Source: Corallium rubrum (Eukaryota; Cnidaria; Anthozoa; Scleralcyonacea; Coralliidae). Taken from it: 64,000 nt of DNA. Within the stretch, counting starts at the first letter, position 1; every line of letters begins with the position of its first letter. Where the stretch lies: the NCBI GenBank assembly GCA_964035015.1, contig OZ035998.1, positions 16,546,679 to 16,610,678 of the forward strand, given 5' to 3'. The notes beneath the pieces were generated by a model. It was given only the letters and a program-made list of their open reading frames with translations, ran no database searches and was not told where the DNA came from. The position numbers were made by a program, and so were the translations under genes. This document shows, one piece after another, positions 1 through 11,559 of the stretch.

Positions 1-199
1 TGTGTTTTCTGTATAATGAAGCAATCATCCAATAGCAACGTTTGGGTTCAATCACTCAACTGTACTGTTTAAATATTAATAAACCTAAAACAAAGGATTT
101 GGCACCTTCATGTACCTTTCAACATGAATCGTAGCTTGATTGTTAACCGCTTTGAAGTTTGCCGGGTTTCTAAACCATGTATATTTTCTATTAACTATG
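1..199. repeat. MITE with 7-bp target duplication, right-hand part
   Basis: The block ends with the inverted-repeat terminus ACCATGTATATTTTCTATTA. It matches, in the opposite orientation, the left half of the complete element at 52881-53187. The shared stretch includes the run of AACAAAGGATTTGGCACCTT. The left end lies outside the window. Confidence 0.75.
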
Positions 200-304
200 G
201 TTAAAGGCTATCTGCATCGTTCCACATGACTAGCCAATATTCGTAGATACTGCGCGGCGCGGAAAAGTGATTGTCACAAAATGGCGGTAAAAGTGTTTGA
301 GTTT

Positions 305-826
305 GACAAAAGCCCTGTTTACACCGCCAAGATTTAAGCGGGATCTGAGCCACATCTGACTTTAAGCGGGCTTAAAATGTCCGTGTAAACAGATCGGCGT
401 AAATTAATCGCGATTAGTTTGCAGAGCACGATCAGCTAATCACGCTTAACTTGGCCGTGTAAACGCAACGGGATTGAAAAACGCTTGCTATTAATACGAT
501 GTTATTAATGCGATAAAATGCATTTTTTTTGCCCTGCTGTAGAAGCTTCTATTTCGCTATTCTTTGTTCCTTTGTTTCTTTCTTTCTTTCTTTCTTTTAG
601 CTATTACTCTTTCTCGTGTACCGATGTCTTCCATTGTTCTTTGACGCACGCTACCCATACGAAGCTTCCAAAACCAAAAATATAACTCGTCCGCCATGTT
701 GAATAATGGTGTACGTATTTTAGTAAGGGGTTATTAAATGACCATGTAAACGCACCAAGGTGGCGCATTTTAAGCACGCTTAACGTAAGCGTGCTTAAAT
801 TTTGGTCGTGTAAACACGGCTAAAAT
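305..826. repeat. MITE-like element with GTTTACAC ends
   Basis: The left end reads AGCCCTGTTTACACCGCC and the right end TCGTGTAAACACGGCT, an imperfect inverted pair. Interior copies of CCGTGTAAAC and an internal palindrome of GCGTGCTTAA type are present. No coding potential is seen. Similar GTTTACACG ends recur at 42440-42600. Confidence 0.5.
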
Positions 827-830
827 TCTG

Positions 831-1958
831 AAGGTAACCGAGCTGTCTTTGCAACAAATACAAAAATCTCGGATATATAGAATTCCCACAAGATATAGAT
901 GTATAGTTTATTGTTATCGTTGTTTTCATTTACTTTATAATAATATGTTTACGTCTTATCGTTCGATGACCGCTATGTTTTGATTTAGTTCACGAATATT
1001 TTTTTAAACCAGTTCGAGCGTTGTGGTAGCAACAGACATGCTGTTTTTATTCATGATTTTTCCTCGGTATAGGCGCGATGAAACCTACGATATAAAAGTA
1101 ACAAAGTCTTCTTGCCACCCAAGGGGCGTCGTGGCTCTGAGATTTTAGGGGTGGCAAAGAGCACAATTTTTCCGACAAACGACAACATTTTTCCGACATA
1201 CATATATATAGAAAAACATCTTCATAAAATATGAGGTGAAAAGACATATAATAAATTTAATAGTAATAGTATCATTTCAAAGAAAAACTGTTATCACAGA
1301 GCTTTAGAAGGATACATTGCATGGAGATTCACAACTCACAAGCCAAAAAAAAAATAAAAAAAATTAGCGCGCGAGTTTTAATGCGCCTAGCATAGATATC
1401 AGACCTTGTCCTATACAGAGCGGTGCTGTACTGTGCACGAACAAACTACATGTAACTAACACATGAAAGAACTCGCATGCAGAATACAAAGCGCTGCTAT
1501 AGGCACTATTTTCCGCTGAATTATGGTTGTATTAGTCAAAATAATATTTAACTGCAAAATGTTCAATAAAAAGAACAAACATAAGTAAAACATCCGCTTC
1601 ATTGTTTTCTTTTGCGTCTTTTGTTTACCATGTCCAAAATTCCGATAAAACCACAACGTTTCTACATTTCCGACACTTTCCAACATGACGGCCACGACGC
1701 CTCTGTGCACCCAAGCACCAAGATTCAAAAGACTGAGCAAAACACAACAAATCTCGTTTCCAGAGCCTGTAATTAATCGTTTTGGCCATCGGTTGAATAT
1801 TAAGTACTGTAGTACTTCATGTTAGATCCGCATAACAGTTTGCGTGGTTAAGAGTAGACATGTTTGGGATTCGAGTTGGAGTTGATATGATCTCGCTATT
1901 AACTGGCCATCTTGCTTACCGGGCCATTGTGAACAGGCCCTCGACTGCTCAGCTCTTC
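831..1958. other. Stretch without recognisable gene
   Basis: This stretch is AT-rich. A minus-strand open frame at 1456-1740 (94 codons) has no recognisable motif and a composition like random AT-rich sequence. I see no RNA gene or splice-bounded exon. Confidence 0.4.
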
Positions 1959-2490
1959 AGTAAAATTACAGAGGATTTCACACAACTTTTGACGAAGGTG
2001 TTCCGAAGTTTGTTCGTTATTTCCGAAGTTGTCCACGAACTTGGCGAATTCATTACGTAGTAGCAAATCAGGTTTCGAAACGAAGTTGCATCACTTGTAT
2101 GTGAACTTGCGAGATTGCGAAATTTAAAATTTGAGTAGTTCAAACCATGACTGGTCGATTTGATCCGAAGTCAATAATTTTAGCTGAAGTCTGCTACTAA
2201 ATTGATTTGCCGTGAGAGTATCAAACGTTTTCTCATCAAGTTTAACTTCAATATCCATGTCGACAATTCTTCTATATTACTTACTCTACGTCCGATCCAA
2301 CAGGGAACTTCGAAATGATGAAACAACGAACTGCAAGTTTGCAACTTCGTTTCGAAGTTCGCGACCTGATTGGCTATTATGTATTGAATTTCCCAAGTTC
2401 GTTGCCAACTTCGGATATAACGAACAGACCTTGGAACGCTTTTGTCAAAAGTTATGTGAAATCCTCTGTAAAAAGACTAATAAGCGAGTT
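1959..2490. repeat. Foldback element with about 130-bp inverted arms
   Basis: The left arm begins TTACAGAGGATTTCACA. The reverse complement of about 2340-2490 reads almost the same, with shared tracts GTTCGTTAT, CCGAAGTTG and CGAAACGAAGTTGCA. A loop of about 200 bp separates the arms. The open frames inside (2212-2577, 2315-2548) follow the palindrome and are not supported as genes. Confidence 0.7.
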
Positions 2491-2787
2491 TCAGCGTGTT
2501 GCGCGCGCATCATTTTTCAAAAAAACTGGCAAGCTCCTCTCAAAGTAAACGTACCATTTAAAATCAACAAAGTATAGATACAGTTTCTGGATATTTAACA
2601 CTGTTATTCTGCTGTTGTTGGTTCACTAGCAGGTCTGTTTGCCATTGCTTATTTTGTAGAGAGCCCGCCAATTCCTTTCAAAAACAATGCGCGTCCAACA
2701 TCCTGAAACTCACCTATTGTTACGATATATAGGCCCTGCTGAACTTTTAGCCTACCGGTAATCATGCTGAAGATCTCCATGTAACTA

Positions 2788-3521
2788 AGGCCCTGTTTAC
2801 ATGAAGCGAATTGACAGTCCAATCGGATCGAAAAGCGCGAGTGAAGTCAGTCCGGGCACATTTCGGTTTTGGAACACTATGTTCTGTGCTTTCCTCAATA
2901 GGGACCTTAAGATGCAAGGACGACGACGGCGGTTAAAAAGCAATTCAAATTTTACCGTTAAAAAGAAGTCACAGTTAACTGACTATTGTATTCAATACTT
3001 CAAGCTTGTTTTATAATTTTCAAAGTGTTAAAACCGTTGCAGTGTCTATGTTAAGGCAATCTCAGACAACAGTTCTCATCACCCCACGAGTCAACGTCGT
3101 CCTGAAGACGTGAAAATGCTGTGAGTGGCGTTGTATACAGAGCGAGGACGGTGTTCAGATTATTGGGACTAAAAATTATTGATTATCTTTGTTTTGAAAG
3201 AAGAATGGCTTTGTTTGAAGGACGTCGTCCTCGAAGTTGCCGTCGTAGATCTTAAGGTCCCTAATGTCTGCCATTTAGCACGACACGCACCAACAGTCAC
3301 GCATGCTTATCAAGTCATTCTCAAGTCAAACCGTGTTTAGATGAATCAGATTGGAAACATTCAAGTCGATTCTTGCCTGAATCTCAAGTCAGTTGACTTC
3401 AGTCATTTGTTTTGATCAGATCGAAAACTTTTAATCTTCTTCATGTAAAGACAACAAGGAGAAACACTGACATGCGTGATTTGACTTGGGCACTCATTCC
3501 GCTCCATGTAAACAGGGCCTA
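2788..3521. mobile_element. MITE with AGGCCCTGTTTACATG ends (interrupted)
   Basis: The termini AGGCCCTGTTTACATG and CATGTAAACAGGGCCT are perfect 16-bp inverted repeats. The element holds another MITE at 2900-3262. The uninterrupted homologue is at 14822-15187. Its interior is related to the dispersed repeat at 7990-8180. Confidence 0.8.
2900..3262. mobile_element. Nested 363-bp MITE with 3-bp target duplication
   Basis: The ends AGGGACCTTAAGAT and ATCTTAAGGTCCCT are perfect 14-bp inverted repeats. AAT flanks both sides (2897-2899 and 3263-3265). The empty site in copy B (CCTCAATGTCTGCC, near 14933) has a single AAT. Related CGTCGTCG...CTTAAGG ends are seen near 32120 and 36165. There is no transposase frame, so it is non-autonomous; a 3-bp duplication fits PIF/Harbinger-type movement, but AAT is not their usual TWA target. 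Confidence 0.9.
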
Positions 3522-4976
3522 GCCCCGTAGCTACAGTTTTTCGGCTGATCGTTTAAATACATTATTACTCGGGCTACCAGCCCCTATAAGGGACTGTGGC
3601 ACAGGCTACCTATGGTAGGCCGAGTCTAGGTTTTGGCTTCGTTCATATTATTACTTTTATTTTGTCGATGTTTCGAATTGGCAATCATTACGTCATCCCA
3701 TCAGACTTTGCGAAACTGATGCGTGCTAAAATGCTAATCTTCATACGTTGTTTCTTCGCTTTCCTGATGTCTGATCAGGTTGTTTTAAGTGAAGTGTTCT
3801 TTCTTCGACGTGTTCAGTGTGTTCACAGACATTGTTATTGTTCAGTAATTTCACTGGCAGGTATCTTGATCTTATATACGCTTCAATCGCTGATTAAACA
3901 TGATCATGCAGTGTTGATATTTAACACCAGAAGGGACTCGACATATTCATGAACGCTGTGTGGAAATACGGTAAACACAGGCAATCGTGTTTTGTGTATT
4001 GCGAGTTGTGTTTTCTATCGGAGAATTAGATTGTGTTTCGACTATTTTCTGTGACCAATGATGTTCAAACTTTTATATATTTTATCAGTGCATGCCATGT
4101 GATTGCTGCTGCGAGTTTGCAGTAGCCCGAGTGAACGCCTAGCTGACCAGGCGTCTTGTTTTAAAAGAAATGAAAGACAACTTTGTAAGACAATTAAGTT
4201 ATATACCGGGGTAGCCTGCGAGCCGGCTCACGTGTTTGAAGTCAGTGAAACAACCGGCCATATCGTCTAGTTAATCGCGCCCCGACAGGTTAACTCAATT
4301 TCTCAAAATAAGTTTATGAGCCCCAGTGTTCGAACCCGCAATCTTCAACTTATAAGGCTTAGAATTTTTTTTAATTATCTAATTGAGCTTGACGAAATGC
4401 AAACGTATAGCTCGCAAACGTATACATGCAATTTGCACATGTATAGTGCATACGTTAGTATAGTATGTATACGTTACAACTAATCATAAGTTTCTTATAT
4501 CTTTTCTGCATTTCTATATGTATATAGCGGACATTGACTATATCCACTTTTTTCAAATTGTCGGCTGGATGTGGTGTTTACAATATTTATTATTACGTTC
4601 ATCTACTAAATACTAACCCCAGTGAAGGTACAATTACCTACAACTTCTCCAAATATTATTACGGTATTCATTTTTTCAAAAAGATTTCTTTGGTATCGAC
4701 ACCGATGATGTTGCGAGATATAACAAGTCGTTAAATAGATCATTATTGAACGCAATGTATATAAAACGAGTTTATGGCTCTTTTAATTATACACAGTCTG
4801 CAAAGTTGGTGAACGATTTCCGCGCGGTTTGTCAATTGTTATGAAACAAAGAGAGAATGTATAAAGCTAAACTCATAGTTAATGAACTACTTCAGTATGT
4901 ATAATGGCGTCATTAATTGTTTTAAACTTCCTTATCTATATTTGAAGCGCGGCTACATGCACGAAATGCAAAAAAA

Positions 4977-4978
<2 letters not shown>

Positions 4979-5021
<43 letters not shown>
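4979..5021. repeat. (TA)n microsatellite
   Basis: About 43 bp of alternating TA in duplication copy A; shorter in both matching copies of unit B. Confidence 0.95.
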
Positions 5022-5026
<5 letters not shown>

Positions 5027-5581
5027 ACACAAAAACTGTCGGGTAGTGCGATTTGATAAAACCACTGCACGGCAAAAAATATAGCTCAATCTATTTAGCA
5101 CGTTAATTCATTTTTGGTAGAAATGTATCTCTTTCAAGATCCGAGCGGGGCTGTGGTACTTCAGCATATAAATTGCGCCGGAACAGGTATTTTATGCGTG
5201 GGCATGCAGATCAGGTCTACCTGATAAACAGTTATGTAATTCGTTTAATTTATTTTTATGACTCATGTTATATACACGCCAAACATATCAGAAAAACTCC
5301 AAATTAGCAGATACATAAAAAAAATACATTCAAACGTTTTTGACTCGTTATAAGCTTATTGATTGTGTGTATAATATTCAAGTGCATGTTAATATTAATC
5401 GTGTTAATTTTATACTCACTTGCGATTTATGCTAGTAATGCATGTCACATATAGATCGATACACTTCTTCATAACATACTACCAAAACATATCAGGGTAA
5501 TCCTTTCAGCAGTTATAACAAATGATGTTATCAGTAGGAGCCCTGACAAATTATGAATACATCTTACAATGATGTTCTAAC

Positions 5582-5601
5582 TATATATATATATATATAT
5601 A

Positions 5602-5650
<49 letters not shown>

Positions 5651-5719
5651 TATATTCCGTTCTACCAAACTCCTGGTATTGAACACTCTTCAATCTACTA
5701 CAAACGTAACACATTGGTA

Positions 5720-5815
<96 letters not shown>
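5582..5815. repeat. Paired (TA)n microsatellites
   Basis: Two long TA arrays (5582-5647 and 5719-5815) flank about 70 bp of unique sequence. In copy B (near 17661) the segment is reduced to a short TA tract, so it expanded or collapsed after duplication. Confidence 0.95.
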
Positions 5816-5818
<3 letters not shown>

Positions 5819-6370
5819 TAATTAATTACAGAAACAAAATTACAAAGATATAAAACTAAGTAAGATCTTGCATGTTTAAGACATGGTGTATAGTGCTGCT
5901 CTGGTTTAAAGTAAAAATAGTCAAGTTTCCTATTACAAAACAAAAGTTATTAAAACACTTCACTTTGAGAAGAATTTGAACATGTACCGTTAGTATTGCA
6001 CTTTAGTATTTTGTTGTTGAGTGGTAAACGTGCTTATGGGTGAGCATGTATTCTTCCACATATATCAATCATAGACCATTGTTCAGTGCACGTGATATTC
6101 AGCAGTCAGCAAAGCTAGCACATGAAACCGTGCAGGTCGTTTATTTTACTGTACTACACAGTCCCTTTTTACGGGTTGGAGATGGGTGTCACAGGAACGC
6201 GGGCGAGTGCGTCCAGCGACAGTGGTTTATACACCGATGAAACTAAAAAATATGCTAGAGAAAAATGAAAAATCTCGATTCTAGCCATGAGATTGCGTGG
6301 GGAAATTAAATAGTATTGCCATTTGTGTTACTGTGCATCAAAGACGTCTGAAGGCATCTAGCACCCACTT

Positions 6371-6560
6371 TTGTTAAATTATAATCCCGCGAGTGCTTCT
6401 GGAAGAGTATGGATTATATGGGGACTGTGTTCACAACGATCACCCCTAATGAAAGCACTATCGGAGATCGGAGTGTCGAAACGTTGGGTCATGAACAGGA
6501 ACTTTTTAGACTACGTTGAGAAACGTTTAATCCAGCGTAGCGTCCAATTCTATGTCTGAT
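6371..6560 (+). repeat. Possible PLE-like 3' remnant
   Basis: The sequence CGGAGTGTCGAAACGTTGGG resembles the GAAACGTT ends seen beside definite PLE fragments in this window. The flanking frame of about 62 codons is not recognisable. The same block occurs near 18305-18490 in copy B. Assignment is tentative. Confidence 0.3.
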
Positions 6561-7296
6561 GCAACACCCGTTCGAGAAATTTCTGATGTATATTTAAAAA
6601 CCATTCAAATAATTAAACGCGTCGTTAAAAACTACTTACACCAAAATTATGGGTGAGACTTTTTTTTCAAAGCGGATTGTTTTGTTTTTTATACTCTTTT
6701 CTATCACGGACTATATATAATGAACATGTTAATATATAAATGCATGCATGTGTATACTGTATATTTTAGATTTAAGAAAATTAATTGGTGGGAGGCTGTT
6801 TCATAGTGCAGCTTAACTTATTCCTGTACGAGGGCTTCGCCAGGGGTGAATGGCGTTAGCCAGAATAAAATACTAAAGACCAATTCGGACAGGAAAGAGT
6901 TAACTTGAAATACTAATTTCTTTGGCGTTACTTCACCATATACTAAAACAGCATTCACGAGCATTATACTTACCTTTATTTAGACCTGAGAAATCAACAA
7001 AAAAATATTAAGACGCAACTTTATACGTATACTTAATTTTATACATAGATATTTAGCCTATTTTAGACAATCAGGTTAGTTTAACAATTGAAGAGAATCT
7101 TGTTGTGTTCTTGCGGACAAACTTGTTTGTGTATGAAACTATATAGTCTGCCTCTGTCGGAACTCAATGCATTTGGAAAATTACTTTTATTTATTACTCT
7201 TGTCAAACTGTATATACACCGATGAACCAATAGTGAAAGATTTATACAATTTTAGACAAGTTAAACAAATATATATATATATATATATATATAGTC

Positions 7297-7481
7297 GCAA
7301 TATAGTAAGGTTTGATATACTACCGTCCAAAACAGAGAATGTAGGAGTCTAACGTTTCGAGCGAAAGACCTTCGTCATGCAGAAAGGAACGGTTCTCTCT
7401 GCATGACAAAGGGCCTTCGCTTGAAACGTTGGACTCCTATGTTCTCCGTTTCGGCGGTATATCAAACCTTACTATATTTCG
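7297..7481. repeat. Near-perfect hairpin carrying hammerhead-like motifs
   Basis: Arms 7297-7387 and 7396-7481 are inverted copies that include TAACGTTTCGAGCGAAAGAC and its partner. Each arm carries one version of the CTGACGAAGGGCC...GAAACGTT motif, degenerate on the plus strand. A (TA)n tract precedes it. The same block lies at 19016-19190. Confidence 0.8.
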
Positions 7482-7849
7482 ATTGTTGTTTCAACACTGC
7501 ATGCCTATATACGCAGCCCGCTACTTTTATATACTGTTTCAAATATATATCGTGTCGCGTTAAGATTCAGCACCATTGCGAATACGCCCTTCTAATCTTC
7601 CCACGATGCATGAACCATAAATAGTTTTCGGCATGCATTCCTTTGGTGGGACACAATACATCTTGTTAAGGTTTGCTGATATATTACATTTGTTTTTATG
7701 TTTTGAAAACTTATTTTGCAAACAATACTTCTATAAATAAGTGTTATCATTAAAAGACATCAACTCCTTGTCATCTCCCATTTCAAGAAATCTAAGAGAC
7801 GTTATCAAGTATACTATCAAAAGTAATCGCGTAATTTGCAATACGTAAT

Positions 7850-8345
7850 TATTGAAACGTCGCAAATTAAAATGTCTTAAAGAGCAAGAATCTTCCAGAA
7901 ACTCCAATTATCCTAAATATAAACACACTTTAGGCTTTAGTATATATAAAATATATACCTATATACTTCGGCTCTGCTGGTTTACTATTTTCTGGGCTTT
8001 CCCCAATGTCTGCCATTTAACACGACACGCACTACCTTCACTCATGTCTAACTTCACAAAATTCAAGTCATTTTCACAAGTCAAACCATGTTTACATGAA
8101 TCAGGTTGGAAACATTCAAGTCGATCCTTGCTTGAATCTCAAGTCAATCCACTCCACTGCGTGGATTGACTTCAGCCATTCGTTTCTTGTAATTTCCTCC
8201 CCCCTCCCCTTATCTTCGTTCTCCTATTTCTTATTATTTTTATAATTTTTGTCAGTTGCTTGTACATTTGTAATCTAATTTATTGTTTTCTCTTTACTCA
8301 CTTTTACCCTATCCGATAGTTTATCTATTGTAATTTAAATTTTCA
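7850..8345 (+). repeat. Segment present inverted in the other duplication copy
   Basis: It matches the reverse complement of 19640-20130, including the short palindrome ATCCACTCCACTGCGTGGAT. It is a member of the dispersed repeat seen at 3270-3420 and 14930-15070. No gene is seen. Confidence 0.85.
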
Positions 8346-8358
8346 AATTTAATCCCTA

Positions 8359-8583
8359 GCAAACCAGGTTGCGAAACGAAGTTGCATCACTTGCATGTGA
8401 ACTTTCGAGATTGCGAAATTTAAAATTTGAGTAGTTCGAATCATGACTGATCGATTTGATCCGAGGCCAGTAATTTTAGCTGAAGTCTACTAGTAAATTG
8501 ATTTGCCGTGAGAGTATCAAACGTTTTCTCATCAAGTTTAACTTCAATATCGATGTCGACAATTCTTCTATATTACTTACTCT
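8359..8583 (+). repeat. Left fragment of duplication copy B
   Basis: It matches 2062-2287 closely and stops at the same base (TTACTTACTCT) where copy A continues with ACGTCCGATC. In copy B that continuation is found only at 14280, after the GPCR cluster. Confidence 0.9.
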
Positions 8584-8654
8584 GCATGCATGACCGTCTT
8601 CCGAGCAGTTGTTTTCTACTCTCTTTCTACTATATCGGAATTCAGTTCCGAGTC

Positions 8655-8775
8655 CATAACCCTTTCACGCATATAGCTATACAGGACGTCACCATGCATT
8701 AACGAGTAAAATCGTCTGGCGTTACACAGAGTTAAAAGATAAAGTTGCAGTGCGAATGAAAGCGTTAATCAACAG
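8655..8775. repeat. CCCTTTCA...TGAAAG MITE copy before GPCR unit 1
   Basis: It carries the family core GAGTAAAATCGTCTGGCG and degenerate CCCTTTCA/TGAAAGCG ends. Relatives are at 10205-10325, 13950-14075, 41247-41632 and 63519-63634. Confidence 0.55.
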
Positions 8776-8971
8776 TGTCTTTAAACACTTTTACACGTAC
8801 GGATTTTCGAGACGTCTCCCATTGACAGAATGTTTTCCCTAATAATGTTGTTCCACAAAAACAAGTAAATGAACAAATTTATTTGCGTTTGTTTTTTATC
8901 ACCTTGAAAAAAACAAACAAACATTAAATTGCAAGCATTTTTTTAAGTTTTAATAAAAAACGGCATGCGCA

Positions 8972-8979
8972 TATATAAA
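8972..8979 (+). promoter_or_regulatory. TATA-type promoter of GPCR unit 1
   Basis: TATATAAA sits in the context CGGCATGCGCATATATAAAC about 80 bp upstream of the ATG at 9056. The same context and spacing recur before all three GPCR units, which supports a core promoter. Confidence 0.65.
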
Positions 8980-9055
8980 CGTCTTTCAAGCAGATGTTTT
9001 TTCCCCTCAACCTACGGAAATTCAGAGTTCTGCATGAGTTCTCAAAGGTGACGAT

Positions 9056-9973
9056 ATGAATGTAACATTGGAGCACGACAAATTCCTAAAACGTTGTTTC
9101 GTATACAAGGCAGAATATCGCGTGATTGTTGCTTTTCCTTCGAGAGAATATTATATCCACTATGTCATAGGGTGTGTGGTGAATGCCCTTCTGACCTTTT
9201 CAACAATCTTCCTCAATGGGATAACAGTCCTCGTTTATTGGAAGTCATCTCAACTAAGAAAGAAGACGTCATATTTTCTTGTCATGCTTCTGTCGCTAAA
9301 CGACTTGGCAGTTGGAATTGTTTGCAATTCATCGCTAACAATATATCTAGTTAGTGTTATATTGGGACATGAAAACTGTTTCTTTTTTACTTTTTTTATG
9401 ACTTCGATAATTCTAACTGGTACGTCTTTTTGTATCTTGTTTCTTTTAAATTTCGAACGATATTTGGCTGTTGTTCATCCACTTTTTCATCGAAAAGAAG
9501 CAACTAAAACAAGACTTTTAGAAGTTGCGGTTTTTCTCTGGTTTATCGTCGCAATGTTATCGATCAGTAGCATCATTAAGCCTACGATTGGAGTGAAGAT
9601 AACGACCTATATGATGTGGCTTCTGCTAGCAATTTTGGTGTTTCTTAATGCAAATATATTTCTCACTGGTCACCGAGCATTCGTAAAGCACAGTGCAGTT
9701 CCGCATGGAAACACGAGTCAGAAGAGATTCTTAATTTTGTCCACCATGAAACTGGCCAAATCATGCACCATTGTGATTGGCTGTACTCTCTTGTGCTATG
9801 TCCCCGCGGCTGTAATGACAATAGTGAACAAACCTACTTTAGTTGTAATAATGCTATGGAGTTACATTTTAGTTTTAGCAGCTTCCTCTCTCAATTCTAT
9901 GATATTCTTTTGGCGAAATCCTATCATGAGAAACGAGGCAAGAAAGATTTTGCGTCAAACTTTTCGAACATAA
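9056..9973 (+). CDS. Class A (rhodopsin-like) G-protein-coupled receptor, unit 1
   Basis: This is an intronless 305-residue seven-helix membrane protein expected at the cell surface; ligand unknown. What is seen: TM1 at about residues 36-60 with Asn in LNGITV; TM2 with LSLNDLAVG, which has the sodium-site Asp; an extracellular Cys before TM3 (HENC); and NFERYLAVVHP at the end of TM3, an E/DRY variant. TM6 has LLCYVP in place of CWxP. TM7 has SLNSMIFFWRNP in place of NPxxY. The second extracellular loop is short and has no Cys, so the usual TM3-ECL2 disulphide looks absent. The length is short for class A, with minimal N- and C-tails. Cnidarian genomes hold large intronless lineage-specific sets of such receptors. 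The start is the first ATG after the TATA box. Its 3' half equals unit 3 and its 5' half equals unit 2. Confidence 0.92.
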   Translation: MNVTLEHDKFLKRCFVYKAEYRVIVAFPSREYYIHYVIGCVVNALLTFSTIFLNGITVLVYWKSSQLRKKTSYFLVMLLSLNDLAVGIVCNSSLTIYLVSVILGHENCFFFTFFMTSIILTGTSFCILFLLNFERYLAVVHPLFHRKEATKTRLLEVAVFLWFIVAMLSISSIIKPTIGVKITTYMMWLLLAILVFLNANIFLTGHRAFVKHSAVPHGNTSQKRFLILSTMKLAKSCTIVIGCTLLCYVPAAVMTIVNKPTLVVIMLWSYILVLAASSLNSMIFFWRNPIMRNEARKILRQTFRT

Positions 9974-10614
9974 CATAAAATTAATGTTAGTTGCAGAAAC
10001 ATGCAGTTTCGAGACATTTTTCATTGTTCGACAAAATGAAAAGTATTTGTGTTTGTATTTTTTATATTAAAACTTTATAGTTGCACACACTTTGAAAAAA
10101 CAAACACTAAATTGATAGCATTTGCATTAACGCAGTATATGAGCATGCATGAACCGCCTTCCGAGCAGATGTTTTCTCCTCTCTTTCTATACAGGGAATT
10201 CAGTTCTGAGTTCGTAACCCTTACACGCACAGCTATCCAGGACGTCTTCCATTAACGAGTAAAATCGTCTGGCGTTACACAGAGTTAAAAGATAAAGTTG
10301 CAATGCGGGTGAAAGGGTTGTTAATCAACAGTGTCTTTCAACACTTTTATACGTACAGATTTTCGAGACGTCTCCCATTGACAGAATGTTTTCACTAATA
10401 AAGTTGTTCCACAAAAACAAGTAAATGGACAAATTTATTTGCGTTTGTTTTTTATCACCTTGAAAAAAAAACAACAAACAAACATTAAATTGCAAGCATC
10501 TTTTTAAGTTTTAATATAAAACGGCATGCGCATATAAACGTCTTTCAAGCAGATGTTTTTTCCCCTCAACCTACGGAAATTCAGAGTTCTGTATGAGTTC
10601 TCAAAGGTGACGAT
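9974..10614. repeat. Spacer between GPCR units 1 and 2, part of the tandem unit
   Basis: Positions 9974-10325 match 13718-14075, the 3' flank of unit 3. Positions 10330-10614 match 8780-9055, the upstream flank of unit 1. The spacer includes a MITE with the GAGTAAAATCGTCTGGCG core at 10205-10325. No separate gene is seen; the small frame at 10049-10255 is not supported. Confidence 0.8.
10533..10538 (+). promoter_or_regulatory. TATA-type promoter of GPCR unit 2
   Basis: TATAAA lies in the conserved context CGGCATGCGCATATAAAC, about 80 bp before the ATG at 10615. The promoter is intact although the gene behind it is broken. Confidence 0.6.
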
Positions 10615-11534
10615 ATGAATGTAACATTGGAGCACGACAAATTCCTAAAACGTTGTTTCGTATACAAGGCAGAATATCGCGTGATTGTTGCTTTTCCTTC
10701 GAGGGAATATTATATCCTCTATGTCATAGGGTGTGTGGTGAATGCCCTTCTGACCTTTTCAACAATCTTCCTCAATGGGATAACAGTCCTCGTTTATTGG
10801 AAGTCATCTCAACTAAGAAAGAAGACTCCATATTTCCTTGTCATGCTTCTATCGCTAAACGACTTGGCAGTTGGAATTGTTTGCAATTCATCGCTAACAA
10901 TATACCTAGTTAGTGTTATATTGGGACATGAAAACTGTTTTACTTTTTTTATGACTTCGACAATTCCAACTGGTACGTCTTTTTGTATCTTGTTTCTTTT
11001 AAATTTCGAACGATATTTGGCTGTTGTTCATCCACTTTTTCATCGAAAAGAAGCAACTAAAACAAGACTTTTAGCAGCTGCGGTTTTTCTCTGGTTTATC
11101 GCCGCAATGTTATCGATCAGTAGCATCATTAACCCTACGTTTGGAGTGAAGATAACGAACTATATGCTGTGGCTTCTGCTAGCAATTTTGGTGTTTCTTA
11201 ATGCAAATATATTTCTCACTGGTCACCGAGCATTCGTAAAGCACAGTGCAGTTCCGCATGGAAACACGAGTCAGAAGAGATTCTTAATTTTGTCCACCAT
11301 GAAACTGGCTAAGTCATGCACCATTGTGTAATTGCTTGTACTCTCTTGTGCTATGTCCCCATGAGTGTAATAACCATACTGAAGAAACCTACTTTCTTTG
11401 TAATAAGGCTATGGAGTTGCATTGGTGTTTTAGCAGCTTCCTCTCTCAATTCTACGATATTCTTTTGGCGAAACCCAATCATGAGAAACGAGGCAGAAAA
11501 GATTTTGCGCCAAACTTCTCGAAAGATGATATAG
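10615..11534 (+). pseudogene. Class A GPCR, unit 2, frameshifted before TM6
   Basis: The first 238 codons are nearly identical to unit 1 through TM5 and the third loop, including LNFERYLAVVHP. After AKSCTIV, two extra bases relative to units 1 and 3 create a TAA at 11329-11331. TM6 and TM7 continue in another frame to a stop at 11534, still readable as LLCYVP and SSLNSTIFFWRNP. The product would lack TM6-TM7 and should not couple normally. A one-codon deletion is also present in the TM3 region. The last 200 bp differ from units 1 and 3 more than the first 700 bp do. A sequencing or assembly error at the frameshift cannot be excluded from sequence alone. Confidence 0.85.
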
Positions 11535-11559
11535 AACCAAATTGAGTGCAAATGTTCTT

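Larger units (their letters stand above)
2062..8345 (+). repeat. Segmental duplication, copy A
   Basis: Positions 2062-2287 match 8359-8583. Positions 2288 to about 7830 match 14280 to about 19545 over nearly the whole length with scattered substitutions. Positions 7850-8320 match 19640-20130 in reverse complement. Copy A lacks the GPCR cluster of copy B. It has its own extras: a MITE at 2900-3262, an insertion at about 6653-6918 and longer TA arrays. Neither copy holds a convincing gene. The best shared open frame (3596-3952) changes without protein constraint between copies. Confidence 0.9.

Noticed and set aside
3596-3952. 118-codon open frame repeated as 98 codons at 15263-15559
   Set aside because: It is present only because the region is duplicated. 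Substitutions fall at all codon positions and the C-terminus shifts; no known motif, no promoter.
6040-6240. Shared small frame, also 17916-18167
   Set aside because: Conserved only as part of the segmental duplication; no motif and no splice or promoter context.
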